Origin: Acidobacteria bacterium RIFCSPLOWO2_12_FULL_66_21
Lineage (GTDB): Bacteria; Acidobacteriota; Vicinamibacteria; Vicinamibacterales; 2-12-FULL-66-21
Length of the DNA stretch: 64,000 nt
Direction: 5' to 3'
NCBI GenBank assembly: GCA_001767455.1
Contig: MELC01000075.1
Location: forward strand, 1-64,000
Below, in pieces: positions 1-7,888 of this stretch (position 1 is the stretch's first letter; every line of letters begins with the position of its first letter). The notes under the pieces are model-generated. The model searched no databases. It was not told the origin of the DNA and saw nothing but the letters and a program-made list of their open reading frames with translations. Both the position numbers and the translations under genes were made by a program.

Positions 1-64
1 TCGACGACGCCGGCGCCCATGCCGACCGCCGCTCGACGACGCCGGCGCCCATGCCGACCGCCGC
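1..64. repeat. Exact 32-bp tandem duplication at the window edge
   Basis: Positions 1-32 and 33-64 are identical. The unit begins TCGACGACGCCGGCG. Because 32 is not a multiple of three, the peptidase gene that runs leftward through it changes frame in the second copy. The conserved peptide RLFAAVGMGAGVVE is read through the right-hand copy, and unrelated residues follow in the left-hand one. The repeat sits at the very end of the sequence, so an assembly overlap artefact is the simplest explanation. A true frameshifting duplication cannot be excluded. Confidence 0.85.
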
Positions 65-2728
65 GAAGAGCCGCGAGCGCGTGCCGATGAAGGCCGCGCC
101 CTCCCCGCCGTAGCTGTGGCCGTTGATCCCGATTCGCTTGGGATCGATGTAGCCCATCTCGATCGCCTTGCGCACGGCCGCCTCGACCGACTCGAGCATG
201 TCGCTGTGCGACGCGCCCGTGTGGTAGTACACGTCCGGAATCACCGTGATGTAGCCGTCGCTCACCGCCTGGACGGGCGACGATCCCATGCTCGCGAGGT
301 ACGACGGCGCGCTGTAGCGGTGCAGGTTCTGCGAGTTCTTCTCGTAGAAATTCACGAGCGCCGGCCGCTTTTCACCCGGCTTGTAGTCGTCGGGAATGCC
401 GATCAGGCCCTGGAGACGGTGGCCGTCCTTGTCCTTGTAGTCGAACAACAGACGATGGCCCCACAGGTATTCGGCCTGCTGCGGGTTGGCGTTGCTGATC
501 TTCTTCGACTCCGTGAAGCCCGGGCCCGACACGCGCAGATCGGGGAACTCGACGAAGGTCTGCCGCGTGAAGAGATATTTCTCCGCCTTGGCGGCCCTCA
601 CCGGATTGCTGAAGGACGCATCCTCGTACACGAGCTCCTTCAACTGGCCGTTCGCCAGCTCGTAGAACCCGCCCCTCTTGGTCCACTCGCCGTACGCGGA
701 CAGCGTGATCGGCTTGGAGAGATCGATCTTCGCGCGCGCCGCGGCGCCGCCGCCGCGTCCACCGCCCGGACCGCCAGGTCCGCCGGGCGTCACGCCACCT
801 GGCGGGTCGAGCGGCTCGGTCCGCACGTAACGCAGGCGGATCTCGTTCTTGCTCCCGAACCCGTTCGTCAGATTGCGCGGAGCCGAACCGTCCAGCGGAA
901 GCTGCCACAGGTCATACCGGTGATGCACGATGACCGACTTGTTGTCGCTGGTGTAGCCGGCGATGCCGTACGACGGCCTCGGACCGGGATGGTCGAACTC
1001 CAGGTCGACGAAGCTGACCGGCGGCGGCGTGGCGAGCGTCCGCGTGGACGCCGCGTCGAGGTCGTACGCCTGGTACTTGTTGTCCTTCCAGTACAGGAAG
1101 TAGCGGCCGTCTGGCGAGATGCCGAAGGTGTGGTTCCCGGTCGACGTGTTGATCAACTGCGCCTTCAGCATCAGCGTCCGCTCGCCCGTCGTCGTGTTGA
1201 CGCGGTAGATGTCGGCGGCGGCACGCTTGTAATCGTGGATGTACCCGCGCGTGTCACGGCCCACCGCCCAGCGGCCGTCAGGCGCGACCTCGAGATCGCG
1301 CAGCGTCCCGTCCGCGAGCTTGACGAACTTGCCGGCCGGCACGTCGAACGCCTCGCGGAACGTGAAGTTGCGATCCTGCTCGGCGCGAATCATCTGGAGC
1401 GACTGCACGCGCTCGTCCGCGGTGTTCCAGACGTCGACGTTGGCCTGCTCGTCTGTGGTCTTGCGCGTCGTGTCCGGTGCGGGCATTTGCGCCTTGGCGC
1501 CGAAGAACACGCGCTTGTGGTCGTCGCTCCAGTCGAGCGCCGCGCGATCGCTGATCACCCAGCCTTTGGGGAACCCGGCGGCCTTCGCCGGATCCAGCAC
1601 GAGCGGGGCGGCCTCGATGTCGGTGAGCGCCGCCTGCACGTTGGGGAACGCGATCAGCATGTTGTCGCGCTCGCGCATCTTCTCGACGTCGAGCCCTTTG
1701 AGCACCGCGAGCGCCGTGCCGTCGTCGCTCCACGTCAGCCGGTTGTACAGCCGCGCGTCGTCATCGAGCGTCTCGACACGGCCGTTGCGAAGATCGAGCA
1801 CGAACAGTCCGTTCGCGTCCTTGACGGTGGCGTCCACGGTGTAGGCGAGCAGGTCGCCCGGCTTGTTGAAGGCGATGTCGCCGACGCTGCCGAGCAGCTG
1901 ATCGCGGCCGGTCACGAGGTTATGGAGGATGACGTCGGCGCCGCGCGGGCCCGTCGCCGCGGGAGCCGCCGCACCGCCCGCCGCGCCGGGAGCGCCAGGC
2001 GTCTCGGGAGCCGACGACGCGCCACGGCCTCCGCCGGCCCCGGCGGCATTCGGCGCCCGGCGCCGGAGGATCAAGTACGTGGAGTTGGCGGAGAACGTGA
2101 ACGACTGGATGTCCTGCCATGACTTGATCGCGCCGGTCGCGAGGTTGCGCAGCTCGACGCGCGGCGGCACTTCCGGACGTGCCGCGCCGCCGCGAGCTGG
2201 CGCGCCTGTCGGCTGCGCCTGCCCAGGGCCTGTCGAAGGGGTGGCCGGCTGCGTTGCCGGCGGAGTCTGCGGTGCGGCGGGCGGCGTCGTGGGCGCAGGC
2301 GCGTCTGTCGGCTGCGGAGCGCCGGGGGGTTGCGGCGCCGCTCCTCCCCGGCCGCCGCGGCCGCCGCGGCCGCCGCTGGGATCGACGGTGTAGGCCAGCC
2401 ACTTGGAGTCGGCCGAGAACCTGCCGCCCGTCCCGTTGGGGACCTCGATGTCCTGACTCGTCTCGCGCCTGACCAGGTGCAGCACCGGTTTGGAATCCGC
2501 CGGCGCCGTGTTCGAGAACGACAACCCGTAGGTCACCCACTGGCCGTCGCCGGAAATCTCCTGGCCGGCGATGGCGCGCCACTTCGTGTAATCGTCGATC
2601 CCGAGCGGCTTCTTGGCGGCGGTCTGCGCGCCGGGGACGGCGTATGCCAGGCCGACGGCCACGAATACGGCCACAGCGAGCGCGGCACGCTGGGCACGCC
2701 GGGATGAACGGGCGGTCTCGTGCTTCAC
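1..2728 (-). CDS. S9 family (prolyl oligopeptidase-like) secreted peptidase, 3' end cut off
   Basis: This is a serine peptidase of clan SC, probably exported, that would cleave oligopeptides in the periplasm. The GTG start at 2728 follows AGGAG and opens a signal peptide with a basic N-end and a hydrophobic stretch (LAVAVFVAVGLAYA). A long beta-propeller-like region follows, interrupted by Gly/Pro/Ala-rich low-complexity segments near residues 105-165 and 215-245. The nucleophile lies in GHSYGG, Ser at about residue 872 (bases 113-115). The Asp and His of the triad would lie beyond the window. The last ten or so codons fall in a 32-bp duplication that breaks the frame. A palindromic repeat of the type CTTCGACAGGCCCTGGG is read in frame at 2218-2244. 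Isolated gene; neighbours give no substrate. Confidence 0.88.
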   Translation of the reverse strand, partial: MKHETARSSRRAQRAALAVAVFVAVGLAYAVPGAQTAAKKPLGIDDYTKWRAIAGQEISGDGQWVTYGLSFSNTAPADSKPVLHLVRRETSQDIEVPNGTGGRFSADSKWLAYTVDPSGGRGGRGGRGGAAPQPPGAPQPTDAPAPTTPPAAPQTPPATQPATPSTGPGQAQPTGAPARGGAARPEVPPRVELRNLATGAIKSWQDIQSFTFSANSTYLILRRRAPNAAGAGGGRGASSAPETPGAPGAAGGAAAPAATGPRGADVILHNLVTGRDQLLGSVGDIAFNKPGDLLAYTVDATVKDANGLFVLDLRNGRVETLDDDARLYNRLTWSDDGTALAVLKGLDVEKMRERDNMLIAFPNVQAALTDIEAAPLVLDPAKAAGFPKGWVISDRAALDWSDDHKRVFFGAKAQMPAPDTTRKTTDEQANVDVWNTADERVQSLQMIRAEQDRNFTFREAFDVPAGKFVKLADGTLRDLEVAPDGRWAVGRDTRGYIHDYKRAAADIYRVNTTTGERTLMLKAQLINTSTGNHTFGISPDGRYFLYWKDNKYQAYDLDAASTRTLATPPPVSFVDLEFDHPGPRPSYGIAGYTSDNKSVIVHHRYDLWQLPLDGSAPRNLTNGFGSKNEIRLRYVRTEPLDPPGGVTPGGPGGPGGGRGGGAAARAKIDLSKPITLSAYGEWTKRGGFYELANGQLKELVYEDASFSNPVRAAKAEKYLFTRQTFVEFPDLRVSGPGFTESKKISNANPQQAEYLWGHRLLFDYKDKDGHRLQGLIGIPDDYKPGEKRPALVNFYEKNSQNLHRYSAPSYLASMGSSPVQAVSDGYITVIPDVYYHTGASHSDMLESVEAAVRKAIEMGYIDPKRIGINGHSYGGEGAAFIGTRSRLFAAVGMGAGVVERRSAWAPASS

Positions 2729-2786
2729 GGTATGACTCCTGGTGCGGGTTTCATTTCGGTAGGCGAATATTACCTCTATCGCTGAC

Positions 2787-2870
2787 AATTGCCGACTGCC
2801 GATTGCAGATTGCCGATTACCGGATTGATGATTGCCGGTTGCCGAGTGCCGGATTGACGATTGAAGATTG
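2787..2870. repeat. Heptamer tandem array, consensus ATTGCCG
   Basis: About twelve 7-bp units follow one another (ATTGCCG, ACTGCCG, ATTGCAG, ATTGCCG, ATTACCG and so on), with two 8-bp slips (GATTGATG, GATTGACG). The array lies between two divergent genes, so any promoter of either gene must flank or overlap it. It is one of many locus-specific heptamer arrays in this window. Confidence 0.85.
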
Positions 2871-2958
2871 GGGGCAGCCGAGCTTCGTCGGGCAATAGGC
2901 GGACACAGCAACCCGTCGGCGTCACGTGGTATATCCATAGCGGCGCGGGAGTGTCCCA

Positions 2959-3423
2959 ATGGCCTCGAAGAAGATCAGCTTCGACACCGTCCGGAAGATC
3001 GGTCTGGCGCTGCCCGGTGTGGAAGAGGGCACGACCTACCGGTCGCCCGCGCTGAAGGTTCGCGGACAGCTGCTGGCGTGCCTGGCGATCCACAGGTCGG
3101 CGGAGCCCGGGACTCTCGCCGTCCGGATCGATTTCGCGCGGCGCGACGAGATGATCGCCGCCGATCCCGACACCTACTACCTTACCGATCACTACGTGGA
3201 CTATCCGATCGTGCTCGTGCGGCTGTCACGCATCCACGTCGCCGCTTTGCGGGACTTGCTCGGGTCGGCGTGGCGGTTCGTGAGCGAGCAAAGCCCGGTC
3301 GAAGCGTCCGTAGAACGCCGCACAAGCCCTTCTAACTTAGTGAGAACCGCCTTCCCATTCTCCGGAATGGGTAGCCCGCAAGTTTCTGAGAATACTGCGG
3401 GCCACTGCGGGCACAGGCTTTGA
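2959..3423 (+). CDS. MmcQ/YjbR family protein with an atypical C-terminal tail
   Basis: The first 115 or so residues match the small YjbR/MmcQ fold, often described as DNA-binding-like, with IGLALPGVEEGTTYRSPALKV near the N-terminus and TYYLTDHYVDYPIVLVRL in the middle. Family members usually stop near residue 110-120. Here about 40 more residues (from VEASVERR) have no resemblance to the family and are rich in Ser, Thr and Gly. They coincide with the point where base composition drops and two orphan genes begin. The original 3' end has therefore probably been replaced by read-through into inserted DNA. A -10-like TATATCC lies upstream. Confidence 0.7.
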   Translation: MASKKISFDTVRKIGLALPGVEEGTTYRSPALKVRGQLLACLAIHRSAEPGTLAVRIDFARRDEMIAADPDTYYLTDHYVDYPIVLVRLSRIHVAALRDLLGSAWRFVSEQSPVEASVERRTSPSNLVRTAFPFSGMGSPQVSENTAGHCGHRL

Positions 3424-3640
3424 CAGAGTAAATACTCGGTAGAGGGGTGGGCGAACCGCTATCTGATTTCTTCGGCCGATTTTGGCCAACCTATAATTGA
3501 TCTAGTCCGCAGGGATTGTGTGGGGGGATCGTGGATGACTGCTCCGGCCGGCAAAGGATGCCGGTCCGAGACTTCGCCGTCAGGTTCACCACATTCCTTT
3601 GCCCACGGCGACTTGCTCGGACCCACGCGGGAGGTAGCCG

Positions 3641-4174
3641 ATGGTCCTCTGGTGCCTGTTGATATCTCTCGTTTACGGCGCTCCGTCCGCTGCTTCCGCC
3701 GCCCCCACCCGGAAAGGAGGCATTGAGTGGGTCTTCATCGACGGGGCGAAGGAGCCGTGGTTGCTGCCAGAATGGCTGGTGTGGCAGAACGTCCTGGCAG
3801 GCATTTACACAATCAGAAGCCATCATCTTGAAGGCTCGCCATTCGATTCCCTGCCTGTCACGGCGGCCGAGCGGAAGCGCATCGAAAGCGCAGCCACTTG
3901 GTACAACCAGCATCAAGACGCTTGCACGGAGCGGCAGAAACGTGAAGTCGAGATGCTCCGTGCAGCGAAGCGGCCTCAGGCAGACCTCGACGACGGGCAA
4001 AGAAAGGTCATCCTCGATTGTCGCGAGCAAGTACTTGATCGTGTCGATCGCTTCCTGGGTGAGTTGTCAGGAGAAGGACGGGCGGCCCTCCTTGCGTACG
4101 TCAACGCTAGGAAGTCAGGAATGTGGATGAGAGTGGCGAAATCCGAGCTGGATTTCTACAAGAGGCCACGTTAG
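3641..4174 (+). CDS. Hypothetical secreted protein
   Basis: No family recognised. The 177-residue product starts with a signal peptide (MVLWCLLISLVYGAPSAASAA) and then a charged, helix-rich mature part with many Lys, Arg, Glu and Gln. Two cysteines (in DACTERQ and LDCREQ) about 45 residues apart could form a disulfide. A strong GGGAGGT sits 5 nt before the ATG. Codon use is less G/C-biased at third positions than in the surrounding genes, suggesting later acquisition. The neighbour just downstream is also a small secreted orphan, and the two may be one transcript. Confidence 0.6.
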   Translation: MVLWCLLISLVYGAPSAASAAPTRKGGIEWVFIDGAKEPWLLPEWLVWQNVLAGIYTIRSHHLEGSPFDSLPVTAAERKRIESAATWYNQHQDACTERQKREVEMLRAAKRPQADLDDGQRKVILDCREQVLDRVDRFLGELSGEGRAALLAYVNARKSGMWMRVAKSELDFYKRPR

Positions 4175-4205
4175 GCAATCCCGGGATGGAACAGGAGGGG
4201 AACGT

Positions 4206-4664
4206 ATGTGCCGAAGAGCATTACTCATCGCCTGTGCGGTCCTGTTGCTGTTCGGAAGCCCTCGGGCGTCTGAAGAGTATCCCGAGGGCGACGACGAAGC
4301 CCAGATTCCCAACTGCGGTTCCGTGAGAGGCGACACTGATATTTGGCAAAAGCCGCCGAACGAAAAGAAGATTGAAGGGTTTTCTCAGACAACCCGCCAA
4401 TGGACCGGCTGTGGCAGTAAGGTCCGGGTCGAAGCGTGGATCGATAGGGTTGATGACAATCACAACGGGGTCTCCGAGCCAGCGGAGCTTCAAACAGCAA
4501 GTCGTGCAGGACTCCTTGGGATTTCAACAAACGCGAAGGAGAGCCGCAGGCGCGATCCGCATGGCAATCTCTTCCGTCTGAGGGCAAAGGCGCAGTGGAC
4601 GGTGAACGACCACGCGTTCACCAACTATGCGTATGACGTCTGGCTGCGCGTGAAGCGGTACTGA
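4206..4664 (+). CDS. Hypothetical secreted protein with an EF-hand-like loop
   Basis: No family recognised. A signal peptide (MCRRALLIACAVLLLFGSPRAS) precedes about 130 residues. The segment DRVDDNHNGVSEPAEL resembles a calcium-binding EF-hand/dockerin loop, with Asp, Asp, Asn, Gly and Glu at suggestive positions, so extracytoplasmic calcium binding is possible but unproven. Two cysteines (NCGS, GCGS) could pair. AGGAGGGG precedes the ATG. It lies 31 bp after the preceding secreted orphan and ends only one base from the convergent sigma-factor operon. Base composition is lower in G+C than the rest of the window. Confidence 0.58.
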   Translation: MCRRALLIACAVLLLFGSPRASEEYPEGDDEAQIPNCGSVRGDTDIWQKPPNEKKIEGFSQTTRQWTGCGSKVRVEAWIDRVDDNHNGVSEPAELQTASRAGLLGISTNAKESRRRDPHGNLFRLRAKAQWTVNDHAFTNYAYDVWLRVKRY

Positions 4665-4665
4665 A

Positions 4666-4905
4666 TCAGCTTAAGCCGTAGAGGTGCAGCGCCTCGTGGA
4701 GGACCTCGGTGAGGTACGCGAGGCAGAGGCCACCGATGAGCGCGGGCTCCCATCGCCGCCACTTCGCGGGCGGTCGGGACGGCCGCTGAGCGGCTTGCCG
4801 GGCCAGCGCCTTGTGACAGCGTGTCCGCACGCGCTCAGCGCGCGCGGCGTCCGGCCCGGCTGGCGGCAGACGCTCCAGCCTTCTGAGCAATGGATCGCCG
4901 GTCAT
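4666..4905 (-). CDS. Small membrane protein coupled to an ECF sigma factor (putative mini anti-sigma factor)
   Basis: This 79-residue protein starts at an ATG that overlaps the stop of the sigma-factor gene (ATGA), so the two are translationally coupled. Residues 1-50 are basic and cytoplasm-like; residues about 51-70 (EPALIGGLCLAYLTEVLHEA) form one membrane segment close to the C-terminus. Gene order sigma then small membrane protein is the usual sigma/anti-sigma order. However, no zinc-binding HxxxCxxC motif is present and the protein is shorter than known anti-sigma factors. The function is inferred from position only. Confidence 0.68.
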   Translation of the reverse strand: MTGDPLLRRLERLPPAGPDAARAERVRTRCHKALARQAAQRPSRPPAKWRRWEPALIGGLCLAYLTEVLHEALHLYGLS

Positions 4906-5489
4906 GGAGTGACCTCGCTCGGTATCGGCAGGCCTGACACCTCGCCGTCCTCGAGAGCCCTGGCGAGCAACGCGCGGGCGCGGCTCAAGCGCTGGCGCAG
5001 CGCCTCGGGCGTGACGCCGCAGACCTCGGCCGCTTCCGATGGCTGCAGTCCCTCGACCGCGACGAGCAGCAGCACTTCCCGGGCGCCCGCCGGCATCGCG
5101 GCCAGGGCCGCCTCGACGCGCCGCTCGAGCTCGTTTGCCGCGGCTTCCTCGAATGGCGACGACTGGTCCGGATTGAAGGGCCAGAGCGCCAGCAGGCTCG
5201 ACGCCTGCGAATCCTCGAGCGCGCGCGACCGGCAGTAGCTCACATACAGGTTCCGGGCGACGGTGAAAAGCCACGGGCCGAGCCGCGTATCGGCCTGGAG
5301 CCTCGCGCTGTGCCCCACCAGCCGCAGCCACGTCTCCTCGACCAGATCCTCGGCCACGTCGCGGCGCCGGGACAGGCGGGCCAGAAAGCCGAACAGCCGC
5401 GCGTGGAATTCCGCATGCACCGCGTCGAACGCGGCCGCGTCCCCCTCGCGGAGGCGCCGCACGAGCGTCAGCTCGGTTTCCCGGTCCAT
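4902..5489 (-). CDS. RNA polymerase ECF-type sigma-70 factor
   Basis: This 195-residue protein has both ECF regions. Region 2 covers residues about 10-80, with DVAEDLVEETWLRL and the -10-recognition helix around PWLFTVARNLYVSYCRSRA. Region 4 covers residues about 125-180, with MPAGAREVLLLVAVEGLQPS and the helix-turn-helix AAEVCGVTPEALRQRLSRAR. It directs RNA polymerase to a specific stress regulon. The gene overlaps by 4 nt a small membrane-protein gene, the likely negative regulator. The ATG at 5489 is the first start giving a normal region 2. An inverted repeat GTGACG-TC-CGTCAC lies 30 bp upstream. Confidence 0.9.
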   Translation of the reverse strand: MDRETELTLVRRLREGDAAAFDAVHAEFHARLFGFLARLSRRRDVAEDLVEETWLRLVGHSARLQADTRLGPWLFTVARNLYVSYCRSRALEDSQASSLLALWPFNPDQSSPFEEAAANELERRVEAALAAMPAGAREVLLLVAVEGLQPSEAAEVCGVTPEALRQRLSRARALLARALEDGEVSGLPIPSEVTP

Positions 5490-5518
5490 GCAGGTAATAA
5501 CGCGCGCGAAAGCCGACC

Positions 5519-5532
5519 GTGACGTCCGTCAC
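5519..5532. promoter_or_regulatory. Perfect inverted repeat between divergent genes, possible operator
   Basis: GTGACG and CGTCAC form 6-bp half-sites with a 2-bp spacer, followed 8 bp later by another CGTCACG. The repeat lies in the 94-bp gap between the ECF sigma gene and the divergent small membrane-protein gene, a plausible place for a dimeric regulator. No regulator is identified. Confidence 0.35.
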
Positions 5533-5583
5533 GCCGCCGCGTCACGTTCGTTATATCCAAATGAGACACCACCGGGGAGAAAT

Positions 5584-5931
5584 ATGCCGATACTTCACGA
5601 CCTGCAGCAGATCAGCCTGTTCGCCCTGACCTCGCTGGCTGTCTGCGTCCTGCCGCTTCTCATGGCCATCTGCTATGTGTTCCGGCCGAGCGAGGCGAAC
5701 CTGGCGCTGATGCGGCCGCTGTCGCTCGCGGCGATCTTCGCGGGGCTCTCGGGCGTTTTCAGCGGCCTCACCATCATCCTGCGGGGCCTTGCGGCGACGC
5801 CGCCCAGCAACACGCCCTGGGGGAGCGTCGCGGCGGGCATGTCGGAGGCGCTGATTCCCGCGTTCGTCGGGTTCAGCTGTCTGACTGGCGCCTGGCTGCT
5901 CGTCGCGCTGGGAATGCGGCGGACGGGCTAG
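5584..5931 (+). CDS. Small integral membrane protein, three predicted segments
   Basis: This 115-residue protein has hydrophobic segments at residues about 10-30, 43-68 and 88-110, with a conserved-looking FRPSEANLALMRPLSLAAIF between the first two. The layout vaguely recalls MotA/TolQ/ExbB-type subunits, but key channel residues cannot be confirmed, so it is left as hypothetical. The ATG follows GGGGAGAA at 5 nt. It is divergent from the ECF sigma gene and convergent with transketolase, with only 22 bp between the stop codons. Confidence 0.7.
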   Translation: MPILHDLQQISLFALTSLAVCVLPLLMAICYVFRPSEANLALMRPLSLAAIFAGLSGVFSGLTIILRGLAATPPSNTPWGSVAAGMSEALIPAFVGFSCLTGAWLLVALGMRRTG

Positions 5932-5953
5932 AAGGGGTTCCAGAGGTTCCGCG

Positions 5954-7807
5954 CTATGCGCCTGCGGCTCCCTTGACAGCGTTGACGATGTGGCGCGCGG
6001 AGATGCCGTAGCGGTCGAGCAACTCGTCCGGCTGGCCGCTGCGCGGGATCTCGCGCACGGCCAGGCGGCGCACGACCACACCGGCTGACGCGACGGCCTC
6101 GCTGACGGCGTCGCCGATGCCGCCGGCGGCGTAATGGTCCTCGACGGTGACGATCACGCCGCGCGTGGCCGCCGCCGCCTCGATCATCGTCTTCCCGTCG
6201 ATCGGCTGCACCGAATAGGCGTCGATGACGCGAATGCTGATGCCCTCCGCCTGCAACCGGTCGTACGCCTTCAGCGCCTCGAACACGGTCACGCCGGCGG
6301 CGACGACGGTGGCGGCGTCGGCGGCGCTCTGGCGCAGCACCTTGGAGCCGCCGATCGGGAAGCGCTCGCCGGCGTCGTAGATGACGGGCGTCTTGGGCCG
6401 CGACGTGCGCATGTAGGCCATGCCGGGACGCTCGGCCATCTCGGCGACGAGCCGCTCGGCGCTGACGCCGTCGCACGGATACAGGACCGCGCAGCCCGGC
6501 ACCGCGCGCATCATCGCGAGATCCTCGAGCGCCATCTGCGACGGGCCGTCCTCGCCGATCGAGATCCCGGCGTGCGACCCGGCCAGCTTGACGTTGACCG
6601 CCGAGATCCCCGCCATGCGGATGAAATCCGCCGCGCGCGTCAGGAAGCACGCGAACGTCGAGGCGAACGGGATCGCGCCGCGGGCGGCAAGCCCCATGGA
6701 CGCCCCGACCATCGCCTGCTCGGCGATGAAGTTCTCGAAGAAGCGATCCGGGTGGGCCTTCTCGAACTTGTCGCTGTAGGTCGAGTTCTTCACGTCGGCG
6801 TCGAGCGACACGACGCGCGGATCGACGCCGCCCAGCGCCGCGAGCGCGGTGCCCCACGCCTCGCGCGTGGCCACGGCGTCCCCCTTCTTGTACGCCGGCG
6901 CGGGCATCTTCGAGTAGTCAGCCGTCGGGTCGGGACGGCCCGCCCGCGCGGGCCGCCGGATCTCCGGTCTCGGCGCGGCCGGGCCCATCTGCTTCTCGAG
7001 CTCGGCGATCGCCTTGTCCGCCTCCTCACCTTTCTTCAGCGGCTTGCCGTGCCAGCCGTCCTTCCCTTCAATCGCGGCCAGGCCCTTGCCCTTGAGCGTG
7101 CGCGCGAGAATCATCGACGGCTGCCCCGTCGTCGCGCGCGCCTCCGCGTACGCGTGCTCCAGGGCCTCGACGTCGTGCCCGTCGACGACCATCGTGTGCC
7201 ACCCGAACGCGTGCCACCGCGCGGCGATCTCGTCCATCCGATGGCCGAACTGCGTGGGCTGGCTCTGGCCGAGCGCGTTCACGTCGATAATCGCGCACAG
7301 GTTGCCCAGCTTGTGGGCAATCGCGACGTCCGCCGCTTCCCACACGGAGCCTTCCGCCATCTCGCCGTCCCCGAGGAGCACGTACGTGCGGTAGCCGGAT
7401 CCGATGCGCCGCGCGTTGAGCGCGATGCCGATGGCGGCGCAGATCCCCTGGCCGAGCGAGCCGGTCGCGACATCCACGAACGGCAGCCGGGGCGTCGGAT
7501 GTCCCTCGAGGTCGGAGCCAATCTGCCGGAGCTTCAACAAGTCTTCGCGCGGGAAGAGGCCGGCCTCGGCCCACGCGGCATAGAGGATCGGCGCCGCGTG
7601 CCCTTTCGACAGCACGAAGCGATCGTTGTCGGGATTGTGCGGATCGGCCGGATCGAACCGCATCTCCCCGAAGAACAGCGTCGCGACGATCTCGGCGGCC
7701 GACAGACACGTGGTCGGATGACCGCTTCCCGCGGCGCTCGTCGAGCGGACCGAATCGATCCGAAGCTGGGTGGCGATGTTATGAAGGGCGGCGACTGAAG
7801 TGCTCAT
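5954..7807 (-). CDS. tkt: Transketolase
   Basis: Transketolase is a thiamine-diphosphate enzyme of the non-oxidative pentose phosphate pathway that transfers two-carbon ketol units between sugar phosphates. The 617 residues match the shorter animal/archaeal-like transketolases rather than the longer E. coli type. Visible motifs are GSGHP (His30), SKGHA (68-72), the TPP signature starting GDGEMAEGS (146-154), and the pyrimidine-domain segment with FENFIAEQAMVGASMGLA. The C-terminal domain is complete (RYGISARHIVNAVKGA). No Shine-Dalgarno is visible; a TAGACT lies 10 nt before the ATG, compatible with a very short leader. It stands alone. Confidence 0.95.
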   Translation of the reverse strand: MSTSVAALHNIATQLRIDSVRSTSAAGSGHPTTCLSAAEIVATLFFGEMRFDPADPHNPDNDRFVLSKGHAAPILYAAWAEAGLFPREDLLKLRQIGSDLEGHPTPRLPFVDVATGSLGQGICAAIGIALNARRIGSGYRTYVLLGDGEMAEGSVWEAADVAIAHKLGNLCAIIDVNALGQSQPTQFGHRMDEIAARWHAFGWHTMVVDGHDVEALEHAYAEARATTGQPSMILARTLKGKGLAAIEGKDGWHGKPLKKGEEADKAIAELEKQMGPAAPRPEIRRPARAGRPDPTADYSKMPAPAYKKGDAVATREAWGTALAALGGVDPRVVSLDADVKNSTYSDKFEKAHPDRFFENFIAEQAMVGASMGLAARGAIPFASTFACFLTRAADFIRMAGISAVNVKLAGSHAGISIGEDGPSQMALEDLAMMRAVPGCAVLYPCDGVSAERLVAEMAERPGMAYMRTSRPKTPVIYDAGERFPIGGSKVLRQSAADAATVVAAGVTVFEALKAYDRLQAEGISIRVIDAYSVQPIDGKTMIEAAAATRGVIVTVEDHYAAGGIGDAVSEAVASAGVVVRRLAVREIPRSGQPDELLDRYGISARHIVNAVKGAAGA

Positions 7808-7860
7808 GAGAATCGAAAGTCTATCAGACCCGGATGTAACAGTGACTTTGACTTTGAGCG

Positions 7861-7888
7861 TGACTATCGACTATCGACAATCGACTGA
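7861..7888. repeat. Heptamer tandem array, CGACTAT type
   Basis: Four near-identical units (CGACTAT, CGACTAT, CGACAAT, CGACTGA) are preceded by TGACTT hexamers at 7852-7860. The stop codon of the leftward DUF255 gene and its last residues (SIVDSR) are read from this array. The same heptamer occurs at 27186-27246 and, inverted, at 43081-43110. Confidence 0.8.

Noticed and set aside
116-2122. A 668-codon open frame on the plus strand opposite the S9 peptidase
   Set aside because: It is arginine/valine/leucine-rich with no family motif and mirrors the third-position G/C bias of the real gene on the minus strand. The peptidase frame has a signal peptide, a Shine-Dalgarno and GHSYGG.
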